Source of the DNA: JBBCJM01 sp037190175
GTDB taxonomy: Bacteria; Pseudomonadota; Alphaproteobacteria; Rhodobacterales; Rhodobacteraceae
Assembly: GCA_037190175.1 (NCBI GenBank)
Contig: JBBCJM010000153.1
Coordinates: 1 to 14,936, forward strand
DNA length: 14,936 nucleotides
Direction: 5' to 3'
The notes under the pieces are model-generated. The model searched no databases, was not told the DNA's origin, and was given only the letters and a program-made list of their open reading frames with translations. The position numbers and the translations under genes are program-made. Every line of letters starts with the position of its first letter. Positions within the stretch are counted from its first letter, which is position 1. Shown piece after piece: positions 1-6,699 of this stretch.

Positions 1-34
1 TGGTCCATGCTTCCTTTCGAAGAAGCATGGACCA
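1..34. repeat. Perfect 13-bp inverted repeat at the window edge
   Basis: The arms TGGTCCATGCTTC and GAAGCATGGACCA are exact reverse complements separated by 8 bases (CTTTCGAA). The palindrome lies just outside the point near position 68 where similarity to IS66 tnpB stops. It could be a terminator, the end of another mobile element, or part of something continuing to the left. The window cannot decide between these, and there is no T-run beside it. Confidence 0.6.
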
Positions 35-67
35 AAACTCTCATACACAGAAGAACTGACACTCTCA

Positions 68-146
68 GCGACAGCAGGCTGTCCGGACCCTTCCGGAAAT
101 CCACAGGTTCGCTGGCCAGATAGATCTTTACGCCCGACGGCATCAT
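68..146 (-). pseudogene. tnpB: IS66 tnpB (Orf2) fragment, N-terminal end only
   Basis: Reading leftwards from the ATG at 146, the protein begins MMPSGVKIYLASEPVDFRKG and continues PDSLLSL, the typical IS66 TnpB N-terminus with the DFRKG motif. Near position 68 the similarity ends and unrelated sequence follows, although the frame stays open to the window edge. Only about 26 of the usual 110-120 residues remain. Its ATG overlaps the stop of the upstream tnpA remnant as ATGA, the coupling normally seen in IS66 elements. TnpB is an accessory protein needed for IS66 transposition, and this piece cannot be functional. The break near 68 marks either a second insertion or a deletion. Confidence 0.75.
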
Positions 147-488
147 ACCGAGCGCACCGCACGCAGGATCCGACGCAGCGCAGCCTCGCTGACGTCGGCA
201 CCGACGCGGATCAATACCTCGCCCACTACAATCTCCACCGTGGGAGCGGGTGCGCCCGCCGGGACATCTGCGTTCTGCTTCCTCAAAAAGGCCTTGCGCC
301 AGCCGAACAGCTGCGGCGGTGAAATCCCAGGCGGCGCGCCAGCGCGGAAACGTTCACGCCCGGCTCCAGCGCTGCCGCGACCGCTTGCGCCTTGAACTCA
401 TCCGACCACCGATGGCGTTCCCAACCGGAGCGCCATCGAACCGCTCAATCACGGCCTCGACCAACTGTAAGTTACCAGTCGCCGGCAT
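143..488 (-). pseudogene. tnpA: IS66 tnpA (Orf1) remnant with two frameshifts
   Basis: The ATG at 488 gives MPATGNLQLVEAVIERFDG. A frame change then leads into RHRWSDEFKAQAVAAALEPG and on to VNVSALARRLG, a helix-turn-helix region. A second change near the GGGATTTCA stretch restores ISPPQLFGWRKAFL, and the end reads VEIVVGEVLIRVGADVSEAALRRIL. Taken together these are a nearly complete IS66 TnpA (Tnp_IS66-type HTH protein) broken by two small indels. It stops at 143-145, overlapping the tnpB start. The sequence differs clearly from the other tnpA remnant at 1103-1473, so this is a separate IS66 copy lying next to or inside the first. Confidence 0.75.
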
Positions 489-520
489 AGGCGTAGAACT
501 AGTCGTAGGCATAGAAACCT

Positions 521-539
521 GGCGTCAGACCAGCGCCAC
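521..539 (-). repeat. Candidate left end of the first IS66 copy
   Basis: Read on the minus strand this is GTGGCGCTGGTCTGACGCC. It shares GGTCTGAC with the IS66 end at 14797 and lies just upstream of the tnpA remnant that starts at 488, where a left end is expected. It lacks the usual GTAA tip, so it is either degenerate or misplaced. Confidence 0.35.
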
Positions 540-565
540 CAGACTACTCCAGACCCGCAACGTCG

Positions 566-673
566 CTAACCCACGGGATCTCCTTGCCGTTTACGCTGGC
601 CGCGCGCCTCTGCGGCGATCAGCATCGCCTTCAGCGTGGCGATTTCCTCAAGAAGATCAGCGGTCTTCGGCAT
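566..673 (-). pseudogene. tnpC: IS66 tnpC (transposase) 5' fragment
   Basis: The 35-codon frame from the ATG at 673 starts MPKTADLLEEIATLKAMLIA and continues AEARGQRK, the coiled N-terminus of IS66 TnpC. It then loses similarity and stops at 566. A normal TnpC has about 500 residues, so nearly all of the catalytic protein is missing. It follows the intact tnpB with a gap of about 80 bases, in the usual tnpA-tnpB-tnpC order. The break coincides with the start of another IS66 copy further left, which suggests that copy inserted into this tnpC. Confidence 0.7.
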
Positions 674-752
674 GGCGCGGGTCTACCATGGGGGCTTTGC
701 CGATGCCCGCCCAAAGAACCGACCGAGTCATCCTGCCGCGGGGCAGAACCGG

Positions 753-1106
753 TCATTCCACCGCTTCGGGAGCCTTCGCCTCGATGGCCCGAACCCGCCG
801 CCAATCAAGCCCGTCAAACAGCGCCTCGAACTGCGCGTGGTTCATCAGCATCAGCCCGTCCTTCACGGCCGGCCAGGTAAACGTATGCTCTTCCAGCCGC
901 TTGTAGGCCATCACCAGCCCGGTGCCGTCCCAGTAGAGCAGCTTCAGCCGATCCGCCTTCTTGGCCCGGAACATGAAGACCGTCCCGGTGAATGGGTCCT
1001 TGCGCAGCTCATTCTTCACCATCGCGGCCAGGCTGTCATGGCCCTTGCGGAAGTCGATCGGCTTCGTCGCCACCATGATGCGCACCCGGTTCGACGGGAA
1101 GATCAC
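753..1106 (-). CDS. tnpB: IS66 family accessory protein TnpB
   Basis: This is a full-length 117-residue IS66 Orf2 protein. It begins MIFPSNRVRIMVATKPIDFRKG and carries DSLAAMVKNEL, then the conserved FMFRAKKADRLKLLYWDGTG core at about residues 44-63 and KRLEEHTFTWP. The start is a GTG at 1106 that overlaps the TGA of the upstream tnpA remnant (GTGA), as in other IS66 elements. The reading frame is intact although both its partners are broken: tnpA is frameshifted and tnpC is cut short. The protein could therefore still be made, but the element cannot move without help from another copy. Family members are accessory proteins required for IS66 transposition; their precise role is not visible here. 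Confidence 0.93.
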   Translation of the reverse strand: MIFPSNRVRIMVATKPIDFRKGHDSLAAMVKNELRKDPFTGTVFMFRAKKADRLKLLYWDGTGLVMAYKRLEEHTFTWPAVKDGLMLMNHAQFEALFDGLDWRRVRAIEAKAPEAVE

Positions 1107-1473
1107 GAGCAGACCCGCAGTGCCATGGCCAGTTCCGCAACCCGGGACGCAGGCGCGGCAGCATCCAGTCTCACCGTCACAGGGCCGATGACCAGTTCAA
1201 TCGAGGCTGTCGTCGACAGCGCATCCCGCGGCTGCACCGCCGGCACCGCCACGTCAAATTCGGCCCCGCAACCTCTGGCACGACAAGCTTGCCCCGCCGC
1301 GCCAACGTCCGCCACGAGGACAGGTGGTTGGCCTTCACCCCATGACGACGCGCACCTCGTTCACCGTAACGCCACCCACCAGCGTTCGGCCACGATCCGG
1401 CCCTCGCCTCATCCGACCAACGCCGCTTGGCTGCAGGAGCCGCCAAAAGCTCCACGAACCCAACGGCCTCCAT
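1103..1473 (-). pseudogene. tnpA: IS66 tnpA (Orf1) with several frameshifts
   Basis: The protein starts MEAVGFVELLAAPAAKRRWS at 1473 and runs DEARAR in the first frame. LVGGVTVNEV then continues in a second frame, RRHGVKANHLSSWRTLARRG in the first again, and AEFDVAVPAVQPRDALSTTA onwards in another after a change in a run of G near 1265. The order is that of a complete IS66 TnpA with its helix-turn-helix (RRHGVKANHLSSWR), interrupted by at least three indels. It ends with TGA at 1103-1105, overlapping the tnpB start. The product is not expected to work. Some shifts could be sequencing errors in homopolymers, but the number makes decay more likely. Confidence 0.75.
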
Positions 1474-1558
1474 GCTGCGCTCCCGATGGACTCCCAATGA
1501 GACCTCCCGCGCAAATCTCCACACGGGACCGCATCGCAGCTTACAGACTCAGCAGGAA

Positions 1559-1581
1559 GGTGCGGTCAGGACAGCACTTAC
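1559..1581 (-). repeat. Candidate left terminal inverted repeat of the second IS66 copy
   Basis: On the minus strand this begins GTAAGTGCTGTCC and ends TGACCGCACC, resembling IS66 ends, which start with GTAAG. The IS66 end at 14797 also has GTAA at its tip and TGACCGC about 20 bases in. It lies about 85 bases upstream of the tnpA ATG at 1473, a normal left-end position. The segment from 1582 onwards would be the first non-IS sequence. Confidence 0.55.
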
Positions 1582-1657
1582 GGAGGAGATCGGGCGCAGC
1601 GCATAGATCGCGCAGGCGCGGGTCGCCCCCCGGCACCGGGCCGGAGAGGCGAAGGTT

Positions 1658-3271
1658 TCAGGCTCTCAGCAGCGGGGGGAGGCGCCGCGCCCAGCCGGTG
1701 ACCCCCTCGTAGGCATGGGCCATCTGGAGAACGCTGAGGTCTGCGTTGTCCTTCCCGATCAGCTGGATCCCCGCCGGCAGCCCGGCATCGTTGAAGCCGA
1801 CCGGCATCCCCATGTTCGGCAGGTTGCTGAGCGACCAGGGCGCCACCGTCTCCATCCAGCGGTGATAGGTGTCCATCTGGCGGCCGTTGATCTCCGTCGG
1901 CCAGTTGGTGTTCTTGTCGAAGGGGAACACCTGGGCGCTCGGCGCGAGGATGTAGTCGTAGGTCTCGAAGATCCGCATGACCTCGGCATACCAGGCGTTG
2001 CGCTGGGCGTTGGCGCGCGAGAAATCGAGCAGCGACATCGGGATGGCACGCTCGATTTCCCAGATCTGCTCCGGCTTCAGGTGCACCCGCCGCGCGGGAT
2101 CCATGTAGCGGTCATAGTTGCCGATCTGCGCGAGGGCCCTCCAGGTCATGAAGGTCTCGAAGAGCTGCTCCATGTCCTGGTTGGGAACGACGAGATCCAC
2201 CGTCGCCCCGAGGGTCTCGAAGGCGGAGAAGGACGCCTCGCAGAGCTCGAGGATGCCGGGCTCCATGGCCAGGTGGCCGTTGTAGTCCCCGACCCAGGCG
2301 ATGCGGGTGCCCCGGAAGTCCCGCTCCAGCGGCACGCGGAACATCGACGGATCCTCGACGATGCCCAGCGCCGACTCGCGGGTCGTCCCCGCGATGACGG
2401 AGAGGAACGCCGCCAGGTCGGCCACCGTGCGGGCCATGGGGCCGGAGGTGGAGGCCTGGGCGATGAAGCCGTTGGCCGGCATCCGCCCCCAACTCGGCCG
2501 GAAGCCGAGGCAGTTGTTGAACGCCGCGGGGTTGCGGAGCGAGCCCATATAGTCGCCGCCATCGGCGACCGGCAGCATCCGGAGGCCCAGGGACGAGGCG
2601 GCACCGCCGCTGCTGCCGCCGGCGGTCTTGGAGGGATCGTAGGCCGAACCCGTCGCCCCCCAGACCGGGCTGTAGGTCTGCGAACCGAGCCCCCCTTGCG
2701 GCGAGGTCGTCTTGCCGATGACGATCCCGCCGGCCCCCTTGATTCGCTGCACGAGGAGCGCGTCGGTCGTCGCGATGCGATCCGCGTATTCCGGGTCGCC
2801 GCCCCCCGTATGAAGGAAGCCCGCAGCGGCCGTGAGGTCCTTGATGGCCTGCGGGAAGCCGTGCATCCAGCCCAAATACTCGCCGCGGGCAAGTTGCGCG
2901 TCACGCTCTGCCGCCTGCTCGATGAGCACGCCGTCATCGGCCATGGCGATGATCGCATTGACCTCGGGGTTCACGCGGTGGATGTGGTCGAGATAGCTTT
3001 CCATCACCTCCACGCAGGAATACTCCCGGCGCTGGATGGCGCGCGACAGGTCGAGCGCGTCCAGCAGGACGATCTCATTGGGACCCGCGGCGGCCGCGCC
3101 CTGCGCGGCGGCGGCATTTGTCAGCCCGTCGAGTGCCATGCCCGCAGCGACCGCGCCGGTGGCGATCGCGGCCGAGCCCATCAGCACGCTTCTACGCGAG
3201 ACCCCGCCTTCCGGCTGGACCTCGGGCATCTGATCCGGTTCCGATGGAGTTTCCACAACGTTCCTCCGCAT
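1658..3271 (-). CDS. Tat-exported amidase-signature family hydrolase
   Basis: This 537-residue protein is an amidase-signature (AS) enzyme, which hydrolyses C-N amide bonds with a Ser-cisSer-Lys triad. The triad is visible: Lys144 in QAIKD, Ser220 in TAGGSSGGAA and Ser244 in GGDYMGSLRNP. The 24-residue spacing between the two serines and the 76-residue spacing from Lys to cis-Ser match the family. The nucleophile loop differs from the common GTDTGGSIRIP. Residues 25-31 (SRRSVLM) followed by an Ala/Gly-rich hydrophobic stretch to about residue 57 form a Tat signal, so the enzyme probably acts in the periplasm. AS members include malonamidase, but the substrate cannot be read from the sequence. 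A GAGGGG ribosome site supports the ATG at 3271; Met15 is an alternative. Co-location with matAB and an ABC importer suggests that it feeds this pathway. Confidence 0.93.
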   Translation of the reverse strand: MRRNVVETPSEPDQMPEVQPEGGVSRRSVLMGSAAIATGAVAAGMALDGLTNAAAAQGAAAAGPNEIVLLDALDLSRAIQRREYSCVEVMESYLDHIHRVNPEVNAIIAMADDGVLIEQAAERDAQLARGEYLGWMHGFPQAIKDLTAAAGFLHTGGGDPEYADRIATTDALLVQRIKGAGGIVIGKTTSPQGGLGSQTYSPVWGATGSAYDPSKTAGGSSGGAASSLGLRMLPVADGGDYMGSLRNPAAFNNCLGFRPSWGRMPANGFIAQASTSGPMARTVADLAAFLSVIAGTTRESALGIVEDPSMFRVPLERDFRGTRIAWVGDYNGHLAMEPGILELCEASFSAFETLGATVDLVVPNQDMEQLFETFMTWRALAQIGNYDRYMDPARRVHLKPEQIWEIERAIPMSLLDFSRANAQRNAWYAEVMRIFETYDYILAPSAQVFPFDKNTNWPTEINGRQMDTYHRWMETVAPWSLSNLPNMGMPVGFNDAGLPAGIQLIGKDNADLSVLQMAHAYEGVTGWARRLPPLLRA

Positions 3272-3646
3272 AGCCCATTCCCCTCTTTCTCAAGCACGGC
3301 TGCGGTTCCGACCGCAGGGCGCTTATTCAGGTTGCTGAGACAGACCCGACAGGAACTATGTGCACTCCGCTTTTCTGTTTCAGACGCCGGCCGGTCCTGT
3401 TGGTCGCGTAGGAATAAGCGCCGCCTATGTGGTGAGGTCTGTTGTGGCGCAAAAATGCGGGCCTTGGGGACCGGGCCAAGCATCTGCTTTTTTGGCCCTG
3501 AAGTCTGTCTCGTATAACTTATCTGCTGCACCTGACCGTGAGTCAATAATTTTTGTGCGCAAGAATGGCATTTATTGCATACTAGATTACCCCACCAGGA
3601 AACATTGCGGATCGGTCGCCGCAGCGACGCCTCCGCTGGCCCTGCT
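3272..3646. other. Gene-free stretch between the amidase and azlD
   Basis: These 375 bases hold no convincing gene. Open frames on both strands here have no recognisable motif and overlap the flanking genes. The stretch is more AT-rich than its surroundings around 3480-3600, where the amidase promoter candidate lies. A small hairpin (GTCGC-CGCA-GCGAC, 3615-3628) lies just beyond the azlD stop but has no T-run, so a terminator there is unproven. Confidence 0.6.
3518..3546 (-). promoter_or_regulatory. Candidate promoter for the amidase gene
   Basis: On the minus strand TTGACT (3546-3541) is followed after 17 bases by GATAAG (3523-3518), a sigma70-like pair in an AT-rich patch about 250 bases upstream of the amidase start. 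Just upstream of the -35 is TGCGCACAAAAAT, resembling the TGCATACAAAAT next to TTGACA in front of matA. This suggests the amidase has its own promoter and may share the regulator, but the match is weaker than that between the other two promoters. Confidence 0.4.
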
Positions 3647-3982
3647 TCAGGTGTCGAATATGGTGACGATCGCGATAAGGGCCGCGCCGCCGGTCACCAC
3701 GCCGACGAACAGGTTCATGCGCGTGGCCATGAACAGCGCCAGCGCAATCCCGGCGGCAGTGAGGCGCTGCCACATCGCGGTATCCTCAAGGATCCCCGCG
3801 GGCAGGAACATGATACGCGCGATCAGCGCGGCGAGCGTAGCATAGGCGATGCAGGCCAAGAGCCGCATCGCCGGCCCGTCCATCGCCAGCCGCTGCGACA
3901 GCAGCAGCCCCCCGCCCCGCCACACGAAGGTCGCGGCGGCGCAGAGCGCCACCAGAAGCCACAGTTCAGCCCCGGCCGGCAC
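3647..3982 (-). CDS. azlD: AzlD family branched-chain amino acid export subunit
   Basis: This small membrane protein of 111 residues has the AzlD layout: a hydrophobic N-terminal helix (ELWLLVALCAAATFVWRGGG), a central helix (LLACIAYATLAALIARIMFL) and a C-terminal pair (LTAAGIALALFMATRMNLFV, then GVVTGGAALIAIVTIF). AzlD works with AzlC as a two-part exporter of branched-chain amino acids and related compounds (LIV-E family). The GTG start at 3982 lies inside the end of azlC, a 17-base overlap that implies coupled translation. It is the last gene of the block running from the ABC transporter. The substrate here is unknown; an amino acid or amine released during catabolism is a reasonable guess. 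Confidence 0.85.
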   Translation of the reverse strand: MPAGAELWLLVALCAAATFVWRGGGLLLSQRLAMDGPAMRLLACIAYATLAALIARIMFLPAGILEDTAMWQRLTAAGIALALFMATRMNLFVGVVTGGAALIAIVTIFDT

Positions 3983-4691
3983 GGTTCCGCCCCGCGGCCT
4001 CGGTGATCGCGAAGGCGAGCGTGCCGGCCAGCACGCCCCCGGCGATCAGGCTCCAATCCGGGATCAGCAGATGCACCGGCGGGCCGAGCACCGCGCCGCA
4101 GAGCAGCGCAGTGACGGCCATGCGCCCGCCCGTCTCGCGGATCAGGATCAGCAGGAAATAGATCGGATTGAGGAATACGAGTCCCAGCGTCACCTGCCCG
4201 GTGAAGAGCCGCGACAGATAGAACCCCGCCAGCGTACCGATCAGGCAGGCCACCCACAGCGCCACGGTAAAGGCGCAGAAATAGGGCAGCCGATGCTCGG
4301 CCGTCATTTCGCGCCCGCGCCGCATGGTCACGGCCCAGCCGGTCATCGCCACGCAATGCGCGGCAAAGATGTAATGCGGCGCCCGCCAGCGCGGATGTCG
4401 CAGGAGCGGCATCAGCGTGGCCGTCATCGGCAGGAAACGCGCGCCGGTCATCATCACCGCCAGCACCAGCGGCGGCAGGGCCGAGCCGATCTGCCACAGC
4501 TCGATCATCACGATCTGGGCGGGCAGCGCATAGATGGTCAGGGTCGTGACCAGCGCCAGCAGCAGCGACACATCCGCATCCGCGGCAAGCGCGCCGAAGC
4601 CGACATAGCCCGCCCCCAGCACCAGCGCGGGCGCGCCCAGCGCCTCGAACGCGCCGCCGCGCAGCGCCGCGGGAACCGAAGCGAAACCCAT
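3966..4691 (-). CDS. azlC: AzlC family branched-chain amino acid exporter
   Basis: The protein has 241 residues from the ATG at 4691 (MGFASVPAALRGGAFEALGA). It shows AzlC features: several hydrophobic helices, the MMTGARFLPMTATLMPLLR loop, FAAHCVAMTGWAV, and the LIGTLAGFYLSRLF and GLVFLNPIYFLLILI helices. AzlC is the large subunit of the AzlCD exporter in the inner membrane. A GTG at 4709 would add six residues and overlap the stop of the upstream permease gene as GTGA. That start is also plausible and would mean direct translational coupling. Fusion of AzlCD into a peptide-transporter operon is uncommon and suggests that uptake and export are balanced for one substrate. Confidence 0.85.
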   Translation of the reverse strand: MGFASVPAALRGGAFEALGAPALVLGAGYVGFGALAADADVSLLLALVTTLTIYALPAQIVMIELWQIGSALPPLVLAVMMTGARFLPMTATLMPLLRHPRWRAPHYIFAAHCVAMTGWAVTMRRGREMTAEHRLPYFCAFTVALWVACLIGTLAGFYLSRLFTGQVTLGLVFLNPIYFLLILIRETGGRMAVTALLCGAVLGPPVHLLIPDWSLIAGGVLAGTLAFAITEAAGRNRAGRG

Positions 4692-4705
4692 GCCGCCTGC
4701 CGCCT

Positions 4706-5599
4706 TCACGTCCTGATCCGCGGATCGAGCCAGTCGCGCAGCGCGTCGCCGAAGAGGTTGAAGGCAAAGACCGCGAGGCTGATCGCGATGCCGGGGAACA
4801 GGATCATCCAGGGCGCTTCCTGATAGTATTGCGCGGCCGAGCCCGAGAGCATCAGCCCCCAGGCAGGCGTCGGCTCGGTCACGCCCAGGCCGAGGAAGGA
4901 CAGCGATGCCTCCAGCAGGATCGCCTGCGCAACATAGGCCGTCAGCATGATCAGGAAGGGCGCGGTGACGTTGGGCGTGATATGGCGCAGCACGATGCGG
5001 CTGTGCGAAAAGCCCGCCACCCGCGCGGCGTCGATATAAGGCAACTCGCGGATCGAGAGGGTGGAGGAGCGCACCACGCGGGCCACCTTGGGAATGATCG
5101 GCAGTCCGATGGCGATGATCAGGTTGATGTCGATGCCGCCGACGATGTTCTTGCCCAGCACCGCCACCACGGCCAGCGCCAGCACGATGATCGGGAAGGA
5201 CAGCAGCACATCCATCAGCCGCTGGATCACGGTGTCGATCCAGCCGCCGGAATAGGCCGAGATCATGCCGATCAGCGCCCCGATGGAGCATCCCACCAGC
5301 GAGGAGATGAAGCCCACCGCCAGCGCGGTGCGGGCGCCGTAGATCACGCGCGAGAAGATGTCGCGGCCGAAATCGTCGGTGCCCATCCAGTGATCGGCCG
5401 AAGGCGCCTGCATGATCGCCATGTAGTCGGTCTGGAGTGGATCATAGGGCGCCACGATCTCGGCAAAGAAGGCCGCAAGCATCATGAGGATGATGACGAG
5501 CAGCCCTAGCGCGCCCAGCGTCTGCTCGACCACGAAGGCCATAATCGGATGGCGGCGCTTGCGGACCTTGTAGGTGACGGCGGGGGCTGTCTCGGTCAT
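4706..5599 (-). CDS. Peptide-type ABC transporter permease (OppC/DppC/GsiD family)
   Basis: The second permease of the importer has 297 residues. After a cytoplasmic start (KVRKRRHP) there is a first membrane helix at about 26-48. The family loop HWMGTDDFGRDIFSRVIYGA follows at 70-89, then five more helices, with the EAA loop that contacts the ATPase at about 188-210 (YIDAARVAGFSHSRIVLRH). It ends LFGDALRDWLDPRIRT, a typical DppC terminus. The ATG at 5599 begins one base after the stop of the first permease gene, so the two are translated together. Family members import di- and oligopeptides, glutathione, nickel or opine-like compounds. The ligand here depends on the binding protein and is not known. 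Confidence 0.93.
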   Translation of the reverse strand: MTETAPAVTYKVRKRRHPIMAFVVEQTLGALGLLVIILMMLAAFFAEIVAPYDPLQTDYMAIMQAPSADHWMGTDDFGRDIFSRVIYGARTALAVGFISSLVGCSIGALIGMISAYSGGWIDTVIQRLMDVLLSFPIIVLALAVVAVLGKNIVGGIDINLIIAIGLPIIPKVARVVRSSTLSIRELPYIDAARVAGFSHSRIVLRHITPNVTAPFLIMLTAYVAQAILLEASLSFLGLGVTEPTPAWGLMLSGSAAQYYQEAPWMILFPGIAISLAVFAFNLFGDALRDWLDPRIRT

Positions 5600-5600
5600 G

Positions 5601-6554
5601 TCATTTGTACCGGATGCGGGGATCGAGCACGGCATAGAGCAGGTCGATCACGAAATTGACGAGGATGAAGGTGACGGCGACCAGCAGCACCAGCCCCTGG
5701 ACCATCGTGAAGTCGCCGCGCGCCGTGGCTTGCACGAAGAGCCGGCCGATGCCGTTGAGGTTGAACACCTGCTCGGTCACAACCAGCCCGCCGATCAGGA
5801 ATGCGAATTCGAGCCCGATCACCGTGATCACCGGCAGCAGCGCGTTGCGCATCCCGTGGCGGGCGACCACGAGCCGCTCGTAGACGCCCTTGGCGCGGGC
5901 GGTGCGGATGTAATCTTCCTGCATCACCTCGAGGATCGAGGAGCGGGTCATTCGGGCGGCGACGGCGGAATAGCGGTAGCCCACCGCCATGGCGGGCCAG
6001 ATCAGCTGGCTGAGGTTCCGCCACGGATCGTCGAAGAACGAGGTGAAGGTCAACGGCGGGATCCAGTTGTAGATGCTCAGCAGCAGCAGGATGATGATCA
6101 TCCCCAGCCAGAAGGACGGCACCGCGAGCCCAGCGATCGAGATGACGCGGATCACATGGTCGATGATGGTATCCTTGAAGATCGCCGCCAGCGTGCCGAG
6201 CGGCAGCGCGATCAGCACCGCAAGCACGGTCGCCATCAGCGCCACCTGGAGCGACAGCTCCAGCCGGATGCCGATCTCGTAGAGCACGGGCCGCCCGGTC
6301 CACATCGAAGTGCCGAAATCGCCCCGCAGGATCCCGCCGAACCAGTTGAAGAATTGCACGTAGAGCGGCTGGTCAAGCCCCAGCCGGGCACGCTCCTGCT
6401 CGATCACCTGCTGGGGGATGTTGCCGCCACCCTCGCGCAGCATCGTCTCGACGATGTCGCCGGGCATGACCCGCATCATGAAGAATACCAGCACCGCGAC
6501 GCCGAACAGCGTCGGGATCATCAGCAGGATGCGTCGGATCGTATAGGTGAGCAT
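5601..6554 (-). CDS. Peptide-type ABC transporter permease (OppB/DppB/GsiC family)
   Basis: The first permease has 317 residues. It opens MLTYTIRRILLMIPTLFGVA and continues VLVFFMMRVMPGD, the usual DppB N-terminal helix. The periplasmic RARLGLDQPLYVQFFNW segment is at 55-71, GDFGTSMWTGRPV at 78-90, and the EAA loop (DYIRTARAKGVYERLVVARH) at 214-233. It ends FVIDLLYAVLDPRIRYK. The start at 6554 is chosen because the protein begins exactly there and a GGAGA ribosome site lies nine bases upstream; the frame is open further upstream but that part has no family similarity. It pairs with the next permease to form the channel of the importer. Confidence 0.93.
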   Translation of the reverse strand: MLTYTIRRILLMIPTLFGVAVLVFFMMRVMPGDIVETMLREGGGNIPQQVIEQERARLGLDQPLYVQFFNWFGGILRGDFGTSMWTGRPVLYEIGIRLELSLQVALMATVLAVLIALPLGTLAAIFKDTIIDHVIRVISIAGLAVPSFWLGMIIILLLLSIYNWIPPLTFTSFFDDPWRNLSQLIWPAMAVGYRYSAVAARMTRSSILEVMQEDYIRTARAKGVYERLVVARHGMRNALLPVITVIGLEFAFLIGGLVVTEQVFNLNGIGRLFVQATARGDFTMVQGLVLLVAVTFILVNFVIDLLYAVLDPRIRYK

Positions 6555-6611
6555 CGGGCTGGATCTCCGGCAGGTCCGCAGCTGCGCTGGTTGTCGGGCA
6601 GAGGGCGCGGA

Positions 6612-6627
6612 CGTGGCTCGGGCCACG
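6612..6627 (-). other. Small hairpin between binding-protein and permease genes
   Basis: CGTGGC-TCGG-GCCACG forms a six-base stem with a four-base loop in the spacer upstream of the first permease gene. It follows the stronger hairpin at 6655-6683 in the transcript. There is no T-run, so it is not an obvious terminator. Confidence 0.45.
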
Positions 6628-6654
6628 GACGCGTGCGCAGGATAGCGCGGGGTT

Positions 6655-6683
6655 CCCCGGGACCGGGCGTTGCGGTCCCGGGG
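6655..6683 (-). terminator. Strong intercistronic hairpin after the binding-protein gene
   Basis: An 11-bp perfect stem (CCCCGGGACCG and its complement CGGTCCCGGGG) with a seven-base loop lies 16 bases beyond the stop of the binding-protein gene. No T-run follows. In ABC operons, hairpins at this place often protect the binding-protein mRNA or reduce read-through into the permease genes, so that the binding protein is made in excess. I infer that role here. It could also act as a partial terminator. Confidence 0.6.
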
Positions 6684-6699
6684 CTTGTCGGTCGCGGTG

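Noticed and set aside
1630..1644. CCGGC-ACCGG-GCCGG hairpin after the amidase stop as a terminator
   Set aside because: The stem is only five bases in very GC-rich sequence and has no T-run, so it could easily arise by chance.
1658..3271. Amidase as a ureidomalonase in barbiturate breakdown
   Set aside because: That route would also give malonate, but no barbiturase or pyrimidine oxidase gene is in the window, so nothing supports this choice.
1715..3517. 600-codon open frame on the plus strand opposite the amidase
   Set aside because: It is Arg/His/Gly-rich with no family motif, lies antisense to a clear amidase with its triad and signal, and is typical of high-GC antisense frames.
3181..3546. 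121-codon minus-strand frame upstream of the amidase
   Set aside because: It overlaps the amidase start in another frame, has no recognisable domain and runs through the promoter candidate.
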